A DNA stretch of 64,000 nt from a virus. The stretch is taken from positions 1 through 64,000 of the IMG/VR virus record IMGVR_UViG_3300035670_000163; one strand, given 5' to 3'. Position 1 is the first letter of the stretch. Every line of letters begins with the position of its first letter. Shown in pieces: positions 42,631-51,186 of this stretch. The position numbers were made by a program, and so were the translations under genes. The notes under the pieces were generated by a model. It was not told the origin of the DNA. It worked only from the letters and a program-made list of their open reading frames with translations, and did not search any database.

Positions 42631-43244
42631 AAATTTTTATTGGTTACGATTCTCGTTATCCTGATTTATATAAGGTCTGTGAAAAATCTATTTCAAAAAA
42701 AGTTTTTCCAACACCAAATCATTTAATAAAAAAAACAAAAAAATCATCAACAGAATTTACGTATTCTAGATTTTTAATACCTTTGGTTTGTAAATTTGAA
42801 GGATGGTCTTTATTTTGCGACAGTGATTTTTTATTTTTATCGGATATAGAAGAGTTATTTAAATTGAAAAATGATGATTATGCGGTTATGGTTTGTAAAC
42901 ATAAAAATTATAAACCAAAAACCAAAATAAAAATGGATGGACAAAAACAAATTGGTTACAAAAGAAAAAATTGGTCTTCTTTAATCTTATGGAATTGTGG
43001 TCATAAAAAAAATAAGATATTAACTAAAAATTTTGTAAATGAAAAAGACGGATTATTTTTACACCAATTTAAATGGTTGTCGGATAAAGATATAGGATCT
43101 TTACCTTTAACATGGAATACGTTGGTTGGTTACAATAATTTTAAAAGTCCTAAAGCCTTACATTTTACCGATGGTGCACCACATCTAGAAAATTATAAAA
43201 ACGTTCAGTATTCAAAACTTTGGAATAAAATTAAAAATGTATAA
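42627..43244 (+). CDS. GT8-like glycosyltransferase
   Basis: A 205-residue protein starting MKIFIGYDSR, with TEFTYSRFLIP (42-52) and FCDSDFLFL (63-71), which contains the DxD metal/nucleotide-sugar motif of GT-A enzymes. The T/FSR-x(n)-DxD arrangement is typical of glycogenin/LgtC-like family GT8. WNTLVGYNN and ALHFTDGAPHLENY near the C-terminus match the family's later 'LHF' motif. It transfers a sugar from a nucleotide donor; acceptor unknown. The start overlaps its neighbour as ATGA, and the stop overlaps the radical SAM gene by 8 bases. Confidence 0.82.
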   Translation: MKIFIGYDSRYPDLYKVCEKSISKKVFPTPNHLIKKTKKSSTEFTYSRFLIPLVCKFEGWSLFCDSDFLFLSDIEELFKLKNDDYAVMVCKHKNYKPKTKIKMDGQKQIGYKRKNWSSLILWNCGHKKNKILTKNFVNEKDGLFLHQFKWLSDKDIGSLPLTWNTLVGYNNFKSPKALHFTDGAPHLENYKNVQYSKLWNKIKNV

Positions 43245-44244
43245 TGTTGAAAGATTAGATATAGGGTTAACCAATAATTGCAACGCAAAATGTCCTCAAT
43301 GTGCAAGAACAGATCCTAAAACTTTTAAAAAATATGAATGGTTACCATTAGATGAATTGTATATTGAAGATATAAAAAAAATATTACCGGCAGAACAACT
43401 TAGAAAAATAACATCAATTTCTCTTTGTGGAACTTATGGTGATCCTTTAGTTGCAAAAGACATATTTCAAATTTTAGAATATTTTTTTAGTTGCAGGCCA
43501 AATTTATATTTGACTATTCATACAAACGGTTCTATGAGAAATAATAAATGGTGGTATAAACTATGTTCTATTTTAAAAAATAAAAATGTTACGATAATTT
43601 TTGGAATCGATGGCATAGATCAAGAATCTCACTCAAAATATAGAATAAACACTTCTTTTGAAAAAATATTAGATCATGCCAATATTGCAAAGATGCATAG
43701 AATTAAAATTGAATGGCAATTTTTAATGTTTGATTACAATAAAAATTTATTAGAACGAGCTGAAAAACTGTCTAAACAATTAAATTTCGATAGATTCTTT
43801 ACAATAATTACGGATAGGCCTGATGTAGAAGGCGATTTTAAAATTCCCGATGGTTTGAAACCTAATGGTAGAGAAGAACATAATCATCTTGAAGACGAAG
43901 TGTCTTTTATTGATTGTCTCTCTAAAAACAACAAAGAAGTAAGAATAAGTGCATCTGGTTTAATATCTCCTTGTTGTTATCTTGACCATTTGTTTACTTC
44001 TTATCAACATTTTGATCAGGCTATGAAAATTGGATCTAATTTCAAAAGTATACCAATTAAAGTTATTGATAAATGTAAAGACGATGTAGAAAAAATGTTT
44101 GAGGATAATTCTTGGCACGAACTAGATGGTAAAAAACATAGTTTAGAAGGAGTATTGAAAAGTTCTTGGTTCGATAAACTGTTAAAGATGCACGATAATT
44201 TAGAACCATTTAGATGTTTTAATGTTTGCGGAAAAAAAACATAA
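43237..44244 (+). CDS. Radical SAM protein with SPASM-like C-terminus
   Basis: A 335-residue protein. Cluster motif CNAKCPQC (C15, C19, C22) is the CX3CX2C of the radical SAM superfamily, followed by CGTYGDPL (64-71, the SAM-binding GGE-like motif) and IFGIDGID (121-128). Further cysteines (C227, C246, C247, C277, C327, C331) fit an auxiliary iron-sulfur SPASM-like domain, often found in enzymes that modify peptides. The reaction cannot be deduced. It sits in an operon with glycosyltransferases and a 2OG oxygenase, so modification of a sugar or protein is a reasonable inference. Confidence 0.9.
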   Translation: MYNVERLDIGLTNNCNAKCPQCARTDPKTFKKYEWLPLDELYIEDIKKILPAEQLRKITSISLCGTYGDPLVAKDIFQILEYFFSCRPNLYLTIHTNGSMRNNKWWYKLCSILKNKNVTIIFGIDGIDQESHSKYRINTSFEKILDHANIAKMHRIKIEWQFLMFDYNKNLLERAEKLSKQLNFDRFFTIITDRPDVEGDFKIPDGLKPNGREEHNHLEDEVSFIDCLSKNNKEVRISASGLISPCCYLDHLFTSYQHFDQAMKIGSNFKSIPIKVIDKCKDDVEKMFEDNSWHELDGKKHSLEGVLKSSWFDKLLKMHDNLEPFRCFNVCGKKT

Positions 44245-44882
44245 TGAATTTTTATTGTATAAAACATGGCACTAAGTATTCTGCTGAATTTGTCAATAAA
44301 TTAAATAACATGATTGGCCGGCATTGGATAGGAGAATACAAACTCTATTGTATTACTGAAGATTCTGAAGGTGTTGTATGTGATACGATAGAACTTCCTA
44401 ATTATGGTCTAGAAAAATGGTGGACTAAAATATGTTTGTTTGATGAGTCATTTTTGCAAGAAGGTATATTTTTAGATTTAGACATAATTATCCGAGACAA
44501 TATAAATTGGATGTTTGAACCATCAGAAGAAATGAAATTTTTATATACTGATTGGGTTAATCTCGAACAATTACATAAAGATACAGTATCAAATAGAACT
44601 CGATATTGTTCAATCAACTCTTCTGTTCTATGTTGGAACAAAGAAACAAAACGGCAATATATCTTCGATGATTTTATGAAAAACAAAGATAAGATTCTTT
44701 TCTCTTTTACTGGAATAGATTCTTTTATCGAACACCGACACAAATATGATTTGTATGCAACAGGCAAAGCTTATTCATACCATAAAAGTTTAGGAACCGG
44801 TTTAGAATCAGTTGTACTTTTTGATTATGGACTAAAACAAAATGAAATAAATGAAAATTGGATTAAAATGTTATGGACTTGA
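44244..44882 (+). CDS. DxD glycosyltransferase-like protein (copy 1)
   Basis: A 212-residue protein with N-terminal YCIKHGTKYSAEFVNKLNNM, a LYCITED strand, the KWWTKICLF segment and FLDLDIIIRDN (DLD at 78-80) as the likely GT-A DxD. The TAATG overlap with the radical SAM gene fixes the start. It shares the GxKYxxE(F/Y)VNxL start with two genes further along the cassette (45499 and 46269), so these are paralogs. Family outside phages not identified; marine phages carry similar proteins. Confidence 0.72.
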   Translation: MNFYCIKHGTKYSAEFVNKLNNMIGRHWIGEYKLYCITEDSEGVVCDTIELPNYGLEKWWTKICLFDESFLQEGIFLDLDIIIRDNINWMFEPSEEMKFLYTDWVNLEQLHKDTVSNRTRYCSINSSVLCWNKETKRQYIFDDFMKNKDKILFSFTGIDSFIEHRHKYDLYATGKAYSYHKSLGTGLESVVLFDYGLKQNEINENWIKMLWT

Positions 44883-45502
44883 GAACACATACAATGAAAA
44901 AATTTCCAATCTCTGTTTGGGATTGGTCTGAAATGATACAATTTATACGAAGAAATTATTCATATAGAATAGAAGACTTTGCAAAATCATTTTCAGAAAA
45001 TCAATTTGTGTCGAAAACTTGGTTGGTTGAAAGACTTTCTTTACACAGCATTTGTGATGTTCCGGATAAAACTATTTGGATTTTAGGTTCTTGGTATGGA
45101 ACACTAATTGTTCCTTTACTTTATAAAAATATACCTAAAATAAAAGAGATAAATCTTGTAGACTATGATGAAGAAAATTTAATTATAGCCAAACAATTAT
45201 TTGGTACTCTTGTTAAGACACATGTAAAAGATATAAATTTTGATTTAGATTATTTGAAATCAGATATTATTATTAACACTTCTTGCGAACACATGTATCC
45301 AATGAAAGATTATAATTTTTCTGGTCTTTGTGTGTTTCAATCTAATAATTTTGACAAAGAACCTGCACACATAAACTGCGTAAACAGCTTACAAGAATTT
45401 AAAAATCAAAGTGGTTTATCTAAAATAGATTTTGAAGGTGAAATAAATTTTCACAAATACGACAACAATTACAAAAGATACATGTTGATTGGTGAAAAAT
45501 GA
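44873..45502 (+). CDS. Class I SAM-dependent methyltransferase-like protein
   Basis: A 209-residue protein. IWILGSWYGT (68-77) fits the glycine-rich SAM loop, INLVDYDEEN (93-102) the acidic end of strand 2, and SDIIINTSCEHM (130-141) strand 4. This gives a Rossmann-like class I methyltransferase outline with a shortened C-terminus. Two starts are possible: ATG at 44873, overlapping the preceding stop by 10 bases, and ATG at 44894; coupling favours the first. Acceptor unknown; methylation of a glycan or nucleotide-sugar product of the cassette is an inference. Confidence 0.65.
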   Translation: MDLRTHTMKKFPISVWDWSEMIQFIRRNYSYRIEDFAKSFSENQFVSKTWLVERLSLHSICDVPDKTIWILGSWYGTLIVPLLYKNIPKIKEINLVDYDEENLIIAKQLFGTLVKTHVKDINFDLDYLKSDIIINTSCEHMYPMKDYNFSGLCVFQSNNFDKEPAHINCVNSLQEFKNQSGLSKIDFEGEINFHKYDNNYKRYMLIGEK

Positions 45503-46272
45503 TACATGTGATTTGTAGTCGCTGGGGACAAAAATATTCTATTGAATATGTGAATAATTTATATTCTATGGTAAAAAGAAATTTACCTACAAAATTTAAA
45601 TTCTATTGTCAGACTGATGACACAAAAGGACTGAATAAAAAAATTACAGTTCTACCTTTTCTTAATGATCTTCCAGAATCTACACCAGAAGAAATGTATT
45701 CTTCTCCAGACAAAAAGAATAACTTGCCTAGACTTTGGGACCGACCAAAATTAAACTATTTTAATCCTCATTGTTGGGGTATTGATGGTACAAAAATAGC
45801 TTTAGATTTGGACTTAATAATTCAAAATGACATGACACCAATTTTAGATTCATTTAAGGATAAGCCAATAACAGGCCGTTCATGGTGGCACAATATGAAA
45901 TTAGAATGGGATCCAAATTGGAGAAAAAGATATGGTGCCAGAAACAATGGTGGATTTTATATGTGGGAAGGCAATCAATTTGAAGATATCTGGAAAGATT
46001 TAAAAGAAAATTGGAAAAAAATTTACTTTGTATTTACTGGCGGATCAGACAACTTTATTACAACAAGACACTTAGAGAAGTTTGATTTTGTTTCACACGA
46101 ACATTACTATTCTTTTAATAGAGGATGTAAATGGCCAGAAGATTTAACCAGGCACAAGTTTAGACCAGAAAAAATTATTTGCGTTTTCAATACTGATCCT
46201 GGCAATGCAACAAATTTTGAATTGCATCAAGCCATAAAAATCTATCCTTATCTGAAAGACTATTGGAAATGA
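45499..46272 (+). CDS. DxD glycosyltransferase-like protein (copy 2)
   Basis: A 257-residue paralog with N-terminal VICSRWGQKYSIEYVNNLYS and FYCQTDDT, and DLDLIIQND (DLD at 103-105). Compared with copy 1 it has an added loop of about 25 residues before the DxD (ESTPEEMYSSPDKKNNLPRL) and a C-terminal region with FTGGSDNFITTRHLEKF like the FTGIDSFIEHRH part of copy 1. The ATGA start overlap shows coupling to the methyltransferase-like gene. Confidence 0.75.
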   Translation: MIHVICSRWGQKYSIEYVNNLYSMVKRNLPTKFKFYCQTDDTKGLNKKITVLPFLNDLPESTPEEMYSSPDKKNNLPRLWDRPKLNYFNPHCWGIDGTKIALDLDLIIQNDMTPILDSFKDKPITGRSWWHNMKLEWDPNWRKRYGARNNGGFYMWEGNQFEDIWKDLKENWKKIYFVFTGGSDNFITTRHLEKFDFVSHEHYYSFNRGCKWPEDLTRHKFRPEKIICVFNTDPGNATNFELHQAIKIYPYLKDYWK

Positions 46273-46901
46273 AAATTTTTGCAGTAAGAATTGGCGAAAA
46301 ATATGGACCAGAATATGAAATTTATCTAAAAAGTAAGTTACCAAACATTGAATTTATGAATGTCGCAAAAGAAAATTTTCTTTTTCAATGGAACAAACTT
46401 CATTTTTTTAATTTGAATATTGACGAAGAGATTTGTGTCATTGATATAGACATCTTACTTATCAATGAATATCAAAAACTATTTGAATACCCAATACAAA
46501 GAGGTGAATTTCTTTCTATAAGGTCTTGGTGGGAACATGAAGGTTCTTGTTTATTAAACGGAGGTTTCTATAAATTTTTTCCGAGAGATACACAATACAT
46601 CTATGAAGAATTTAAAAAAAATAAAAAATATTGGGAAAACTATTTTATAGAAAAAAAATTAAAGCCAGGACCAATCAATGGAGAAGAAAACTTTGTTGAA
46701 TATATGGTCAATCAAAAGTTAAATTTGAAATTTGTACCTGAGACTTGGGCTTGTAGAATGATATCAGAACCTTCAAATGAATGGTTGAAGAATATCAATT
46801 TAAAATATCCAGGAAATTATATGTTTTTAGGTGACAAGTACAATCAAGAAATTAAACTAGTACATTTTACAAAAGCATTTAATTATCCACAACATTTTTA
46901 A
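46269..46901 (+). CDS. DxD glycosyltransferase-like protein (copy 3)
   Basis: A 210-residue protein, last of the cassette. N-terminal FAVRIGEKYGPEYEIYL matches the copy 1 and 2 starts, and VIDIDILLINE (DID at 59-61) occupies the DxD place. Then RSWWEHEGSCLLNGGFYKF resembles the RSWW and NNGGFYMW segments of copy 2. The start is the ATG in an ATGA overlap (a TTG six bases upstream is less likely). Its 3' end overlaps the convergent minus-strand gene by 23 bases. More diverged than the other two, so function may differ. Confidence 0.7.
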   Translation: MKIFAVRIGEKYGPEYEIYLKSKLPNIEFMNVAKENFLFQWNKLHFFNLNIDEEICVIDIDILLINEYQKLFEYPIQRGEFLSIRSWWEHEGSCLLNGGFYKFFPRDTQYIYEEFKKNKKYWENYFIEKKLKPGPINGEENFVEYMVNQKLNLKFVPETWACRMISEPSNEWLKNINLKYPGNYMFLGDKYNQEIKLVHFTKAFNYPQHF

Positions 46902-47376
46902 CTATAAGAATCAAGTCAATAGGACTTTTTGATTGACGAATAGAATCTTTAATTTCATCTGAAGCATTTTGAATTTTTTCTAAATCAAATAAATGCAATT
47001 TAAATTCAAAAAGTCTTTCTTTATGTGATTCTTTTGTTTCATCAAAAAAGAACAATGTTTCAACAATATCTGTTTTATAGTAAACATCACCATTTGTAAA
47101 TGTTGCATCTACACTAATTTTTCCCGATTCAATCAATCTTTTGTTAAATTCTAAAAAGGCTTCATTTTGATCTTGAATCCATTTTTTGGTATTGTTTTCT
47201 ATTTCATCAATTGTAAATATCTTTAAGAGTTCAATAAAGTCTTCCTGTTCACTGTCAACTCCAACAATATGCGTAATGATAGAATCATTTGGTCCTTTAT
47301 AAAGAACCTCAATGTCTTTTTTTTGATTGTCGATAAATCTAGCAGATAAAATATTTTGTTCATTAAAAAAAATCAT
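46879..47376 (-). CDS. Hypothetical protein, convergent with the cassette
   Basis: A 165-residue protein with no family I recognise. It alternates strand-like segments (ILSARFIDNQKKDIEVLYKG) and helices (KKWIQDQNEAFLEFNKRLIE, HKERLFEFKLHLFDLEKIQN) and is rich in Lys, Glu and Asp, without Cys. The start codon lies right at the stop codon of the virion protein upstream, so it belongs to the minus-strand fibre transcript. Its last 23 bases lie under the end of the plus-strand cassette, marking the insertion edge of that cassette. Confidence 0.6.
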   Translation of the reverse strand: MIFFNEQNILSARFIDNQKKDIEVLYKGPNDSIITHIVGVDSEQEDFIELLKIFTIDEIENNTKKWIQDQNEAFLEFNKRLIESGKISVDATFTNGDVYYKTDIVETLFFFDETKESHKERLFEFKLHLFDLEKIQNASDEIKDSIRQSKSPIDLILIVKNVVDN

Positions 47377-48317
47377 TATTCTTTCCTTACTTTTAAGTAT
47401 GACGTATATGATGATAGAGTTCCATTTGGAAATTCTTGTGCTCTATAATCATCAGCATTCACAAATCTTGTTTGATAATTTCCAGATCCACCTTGTAATT
47501 CTGTATCTGTAACTCCACCACAACTATTACCATCAACGTTATTATTGACGTTAAAATTTACTAAGTTTATTCCATATCTTATTCTATAACCAGAAACGTT
47601 TGTTGCCACAAATCTAATAATTGCACTGAGCAAACTATTGAAATTGGCTTCAGAATAAATTTGTATATCTGGATTACTAGAAGAAGTAGCTTTTACAGGT
47701 ACAGTATATGATGTAGAAGAATCATTTCTTTTATACAAATATGATCTAGATACTTCTACTGGTTGATCTGTTGTTTCAGGTATTTCTGAAGCATTATATG
47801 CAGCCAAATTGGCTTTAGTGTCAATATGAATTGGTGTACCCGAAACAGAAGTATAACCAGATGGTGTTGATGTAGATAATGTATAAACTGCACTAGAAGC
47901 AATCAAACTATCTATGACACTAAAAGCAAATGTATCGTACATGTCTTGTAAAGACATTGCTTGTAAATTACCAGTGTTTGTATAAAATAAAGGAAAACCT
48001 ACTAAATTAGTATCTGATGGAACAGTAAGAGAAGCTATATTCTGATTAAGGGTCCTATATTCCGTGGTAATATAAAGAGGTTCAGAAGTTTCAGCTTCAG
48101 TAGGATACCTTTCAGTTCTTGCTAAAGCATTACCTGCTGTTAATCTCCAATCATATTGTAAGATTCCTAAATTTCCTCCACTCCCAACAACAGATAAAGA
48201 AACACTAGGGTTAGCAATATATCTCCAAAACATCTGTGATCTAATGTCGCTTATTTGAGAATCACTCAGTTCACGAAGATTTCCGTTAAAATAATATAGA
48301 GGTCTACGAAAAGCCAT
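47376..48317 (-). CDS. Conserved virion structural protein
   Basis: A 313-residue protein starting MAFRRPLYYFNGNLRELSDS and IRSQMFWRYIANPSVSLSVV, a pattern I know from marine T4-like phages, where it is annotated as virion structural protein near tail-fibre genes. The middle has LTVPSDTNLVGFPLFY and AMSLQDMYDTF, also conserved. The C-terminus contains GGSGNYQTRFVNADDYRAQE. It overlaps the downstream gene by a single base. No enzyme motif; likely a baseplate- or fibre-associated component. Confidence 0.78.
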   Translation of the reverse strand: MAFRRPLYYFNGNLRELSDSQISDIRSQMFWRYIANPSVSLSVVGSGGNLGILQYDWRLTAGNALARTERYPTEAETSEPLYITTEYRTLNQNIASLTVPSDTNLVGFPLFYTNTGNLQAMSLQDMYDTFAFSVIDSLIASSAVYTLSTSTPSGYTSVSGTPIHIDTKANLAAYNASEIPETTDQPVEVSRSYLYKRNDSSTSYTVPVKATSSSNPDIQIYSEANFNSLLSAIIRFVATNVSGYRIRYGINLVNFNVNNNVDGNSCGGVTDTELQGGSGNYQTRFVNADDYRAQEFPNGTLSSYTSYLKVRKE

Positions 48318-48319
48318 AA

Positions 48320-50944
48320 TTAACTACCTGCGCCGTAAATTGTCTTTAAAGTTACTCCAGATGAATCTAAAATTCTTAATGTTTGTACTGTTTTTAATTG
48401 TGCTGAACCAACAGACCCATCAGCAACAGTTGCTGCTTGTCCAGAAATACTTATAGCGTATGTTCCACTCAATCTAGCAGAAGGCACTGTACCAGAAGTT
48501 AAATTTGTTGCATTTAAATTTGATAAGTCTGGTGTACTTCCAGAAACTTGTTGGTCAACATAAGCTTTAGTTGCTGCATGTAATGATTGTGTTGGTGCAC
48601 CAGAAAGAGTAATTGCACCAGTCATTGTTCCGCCAGATAACAACAAATAACTTGAAAGCTGAGAAGCTAATGTAGATGCGCCAACAATAGTTTGTACGCT
48701 ACCAGATGTTCCAAATTCCCAAACATCTGAGGTTTCGTTCCATTGTAAGTAAGCATTAGCCGCAGTACCACGATCAACTTCAAGACCAGCATTTTCAGAT
48801 GGTGATTGATTTTGTGGAATATCAGAATTTAAAGTTATTAAAGCATCAGCAACTTTTAATTCATTGGCAAGTATCGATGCGCCAGAAGTTGTAAATGCTC
48901 CTGTTACAACTAGATCACCTGAAATTGTACCGCCAGAAGTGCTTAACTTACTTGATAAACCACTAAAAGCTAGATTAGCTTGTGCAAAAGATCCGTTTGC
49001 ATAAGACGAAGCCGAAGATGCATTTGAACTGGCAAGATTTGCTTTATCGAATGCTGCCTGTGCTTTTGTATTTGCATTTACTGCCTTGATGTCAGCAAGT
49101 TCAGCATTGACTACAGCTAAGTTGGCGGTTGTAAATGCCGCATTAGCATGTATTCTAACATTTGTTGCAAAACTATTAGATGCATTTGCTTGTGTATAAG
49201 CACTATTTGCATAACTACCAACAATAGCAATTGTAGTATTTACATTTGAGAAAGCTGCATTGGCATGAATGTATGCACTATTGGCATAAGATCCTGCAAT
49301 TGTTCCACCAGCAACAAAAGCATTATTCGCAGCATCAAAAGCGGCTTGTGCTGTTAAGTTTGCTGTGTTTGACTTCACAAAAGCACCATTAGCATAAGAT
49401 GATGCAGAGTTTGCAACTGTATGTGCCGAATTGGCATGTCTATAAGCCGCATTTGCATAACCACCAGCAACAACACCGCCGGCCTCATATGCAAATTTAA
49501 CAGCACTTGCTGATGCAACTAATGTTGTACTGGTCGAATCAACACCAGTATAGATATCAGCACCATCTAAAATCTTATAGGTAGAACTATATGTGTTACC
49601 TGTTGAAATTTCCCAACGATCATTAGTTTCATTCCAAAGAATTTGTGCATCGTTTCCAGAAACTCTTTCGTTGACAATCAATGCATCTTTATTGACACCA
49701 GTATTTGCATTGAAAATAAATCTATCGGTTTCAAAATTAATATTACCTGTTTGAGTGAAAGAACCAGAAACAGTTAAGTTTCCTTCAACAACTAAACCTT
49801 GTAAAGAAGTTAATCCAGAATCAACAACGAGAGCATCATTTCCAGAACCAGAATTAATTCTTAATGTTGAACCAGAAACAAAAGTTAGATTACCAGAAAC
49901 ATTTGCATTCGTAATATTTGCTGAAACGATGTTTGAGCTAAGTAACGTAGAATTGTTTAATGTCGATACATTTGATGTAAGTGTTACGACATTGCCAGTA
50001 ATAATTGTTCCATTCGTAACTGTCGATGTACCAACAGTTTCGGTTGTTATACTTGCACCAGTGATTACTGCATTTGAAATTGAAGAGTTTGTTGTTGTAG
50101 AATCGATAATTGTAGCGGTATTAATTGTACCATTATCAACAATTAAAGTTGCAACATTACCATTTGTAACTATTGCACCAGTAACCTCTAAATTGGTAAT
50201 GTAAGAAGTATTGATTGTTGCAAGGTTTGAAGTTAACGTTACGACATTACCCGTTCCGTTTGCAACAAATGTTTGAATTGTGCCACTGTTTGCATACAAT
50301 TCATTTGACGATAACGTGTAAACATTACCAGTAGAAACACGCAGAATACCAACAACAGCAGAAGCGATATCTTGTAAGTTATCAATATAAGCTTCAAGAG
50401 CGTAAATAGTTCCTACGTTGGCTTTCTGTAAAACAGCATTTGTTAAGTAAGCGTCTTGAACGTAGACGATACCACTATTGGCATCTAATACTTTTCCAGA
50501 ACCAGATAATGTAACGACACCATCAACTTGTACATCACCAGCAACAGAAGCATTAGTGTTGATAACAGCATTGTTACCATAAATCGTACCAACAACACTT
50601 AAATTTTGGCCAATTTGTGCAGTATTGGAAACATAAAGTCCAATTCCTTGGCCAGCAACAGTTACAGTATTACCAACAACCAAATTTCCGTTTCTAGTAC
50701 CAACAGTACCAACTGTTACATTAGCACCAATAGATAAATCTTTTTGAATCAGTGCGCTATTCGAAACTTGAAGTGGAGTACCTTCAGCCGTAATTAGAAG
50801 TGTTGTTGTGTTTGATATTGTCAAAGTTCCGTTTGACTTATCAAAATTACCAAACTCTAAATCATTTATTTTTTCAGCTGATAAGTTGGTTTGTATTCTC
50901 CACTCATCAATTGTATTTGTTCTGGTTATAATAGGAATAGTCAT
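48320..50944 (-). CDS. Tail fibre protein with beta-helix-like and heptad regions (874 residues)
   Basis: The N-terminus (TNTIDEWRIQTNLSAEKIND) is typical of marine T4-like fibre proteins. Residues about 60-420 are a run of short threonine/asparagine-rich strands (NATLIVDNGTINTATI-like units) that suggest a beta-helix or triple beta shaft. A WNE-type unit (ILWNETNDRWEIS) follows, then x-A-N-x-A-[FY]-x heptads, a second WNE-type module (LQWNETSDVWEF) and a C-terminal end with TKAYVDQQVSG and LTSGTVPSARLSGTY, a common fibre-tip or chaperone-like motif. Probably a long tail fibre. Confidence 0.82.
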   Translation of the reverse strand: MTIPIITRTNTIDEWRIQTNLSAEKINDLEFGNFDKSNGTLTISNTTTLLITAEGTPLQVSNSALIQKDLSIGANVTVGTVGTRNGNLVVGNTVTVAGQGIGLYVSNTAQIGQNLSVVGTIYGNNAVINTNASVAGDVQVDGVVTLSGSGKVLDANSGIVYVQDAYLTNAVLQKANVGTIYALEAYIDNLQDIASAVVGILRVSTGNVYTLSSNELYANSGTIQTFVANGTGNVVTLTSNLATINTSYITNLEVTGAIVTNGNVATLIVDNGTINTATIIDSTTTNSSISNAVITGASITTETVGTSTVTNGTIITGNVVTLTSNVSTLNNSTLLSSNIVSANITNANVSGNLTFVSGSTLRINSGSGNDALVVDSGLTSLQGLVVEGNLTVSGSFTQTGNINFETDRFIFNANTGVNKDALIVNERVSGNDAQILWNETNDRWEISTGNTYSSTYKILDGADIYTGVDSTSTTLVASASAVKFAYEAGGVVAGGYANAAYRHANSAHTVANSASSYANGAFVKSNTANLTAQAAFDAANNAFVAGGTIAGSYANSAYIHANAAFSNVNTTIAIVGSYANSAYTQANASNSFATNVRIHANAAFTTANLAVVNAELADIKAVNANTKAQAAFDKANLASSNASSASSYANGSFAQANLAFSGLSSKLSTSGGTISGDLVVTGAFTTSGASILANELKVADALITLNSDIPQNQSPSENAGLEVDRGTAANAYLQWNETSDVWEFGTSGSVQTIVGASTLASQLSSYLLLSGGTMTGAITLSGAPTQSLHAATKAYVDQQVSGSTPDLSNLNATNLTSGTVPSARLSGTYAISISGQAATVADGSVGSAQLKTVQTLRILDSSGVTLKTIYGAGS

Positions 50945-50953
50945 TTTGGAACT

Positions 50954-51184
50954 TTAATCTCTCTGTTGAATTAATTGTTTCAATAAATCTTTAATATCAG
51001 AAACGTCTTTATTAATGTTTTCTACTTGTTCTTTTAACTTATTTATTTCATCATTTTTAGAGTTTAACTTTTTACCCAATTCAAGTCTAGCTTGATTTTC
51101 CAACAAAACGGAACGATTTACGGTTAGTAATGCTCCGTTTGTTGTATCTTTCACAAATCCAGTATCTTTAACAGGTACTCTCAT
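50954..51184 (-). CDS. Small coiled-coil protein
   Basis: A 76-residue protein. The N-terminus MRVPVKDTGFVKDTTNGALL is a pattern seen in small phage structural proteins, and residues 30-76 (LENQARLELGKKLNSKNDEI, KLKEQVENINKDVSDIKDLL) form one heptad coiled coil. It lies between the DUF4815-like protein and a long fibre, so it may be an oligomerising adaptor. No function known to me. Confidence 0.7.
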   Translation of the reverse strand: MRVPVKDTGFVKDTTNGALLTVNRSVLLENQARLELGKKLNSKNDEINKLKEQVENINKDVSDIKDLLKQLIQQRD

Positions 51185-51186
51185 TT

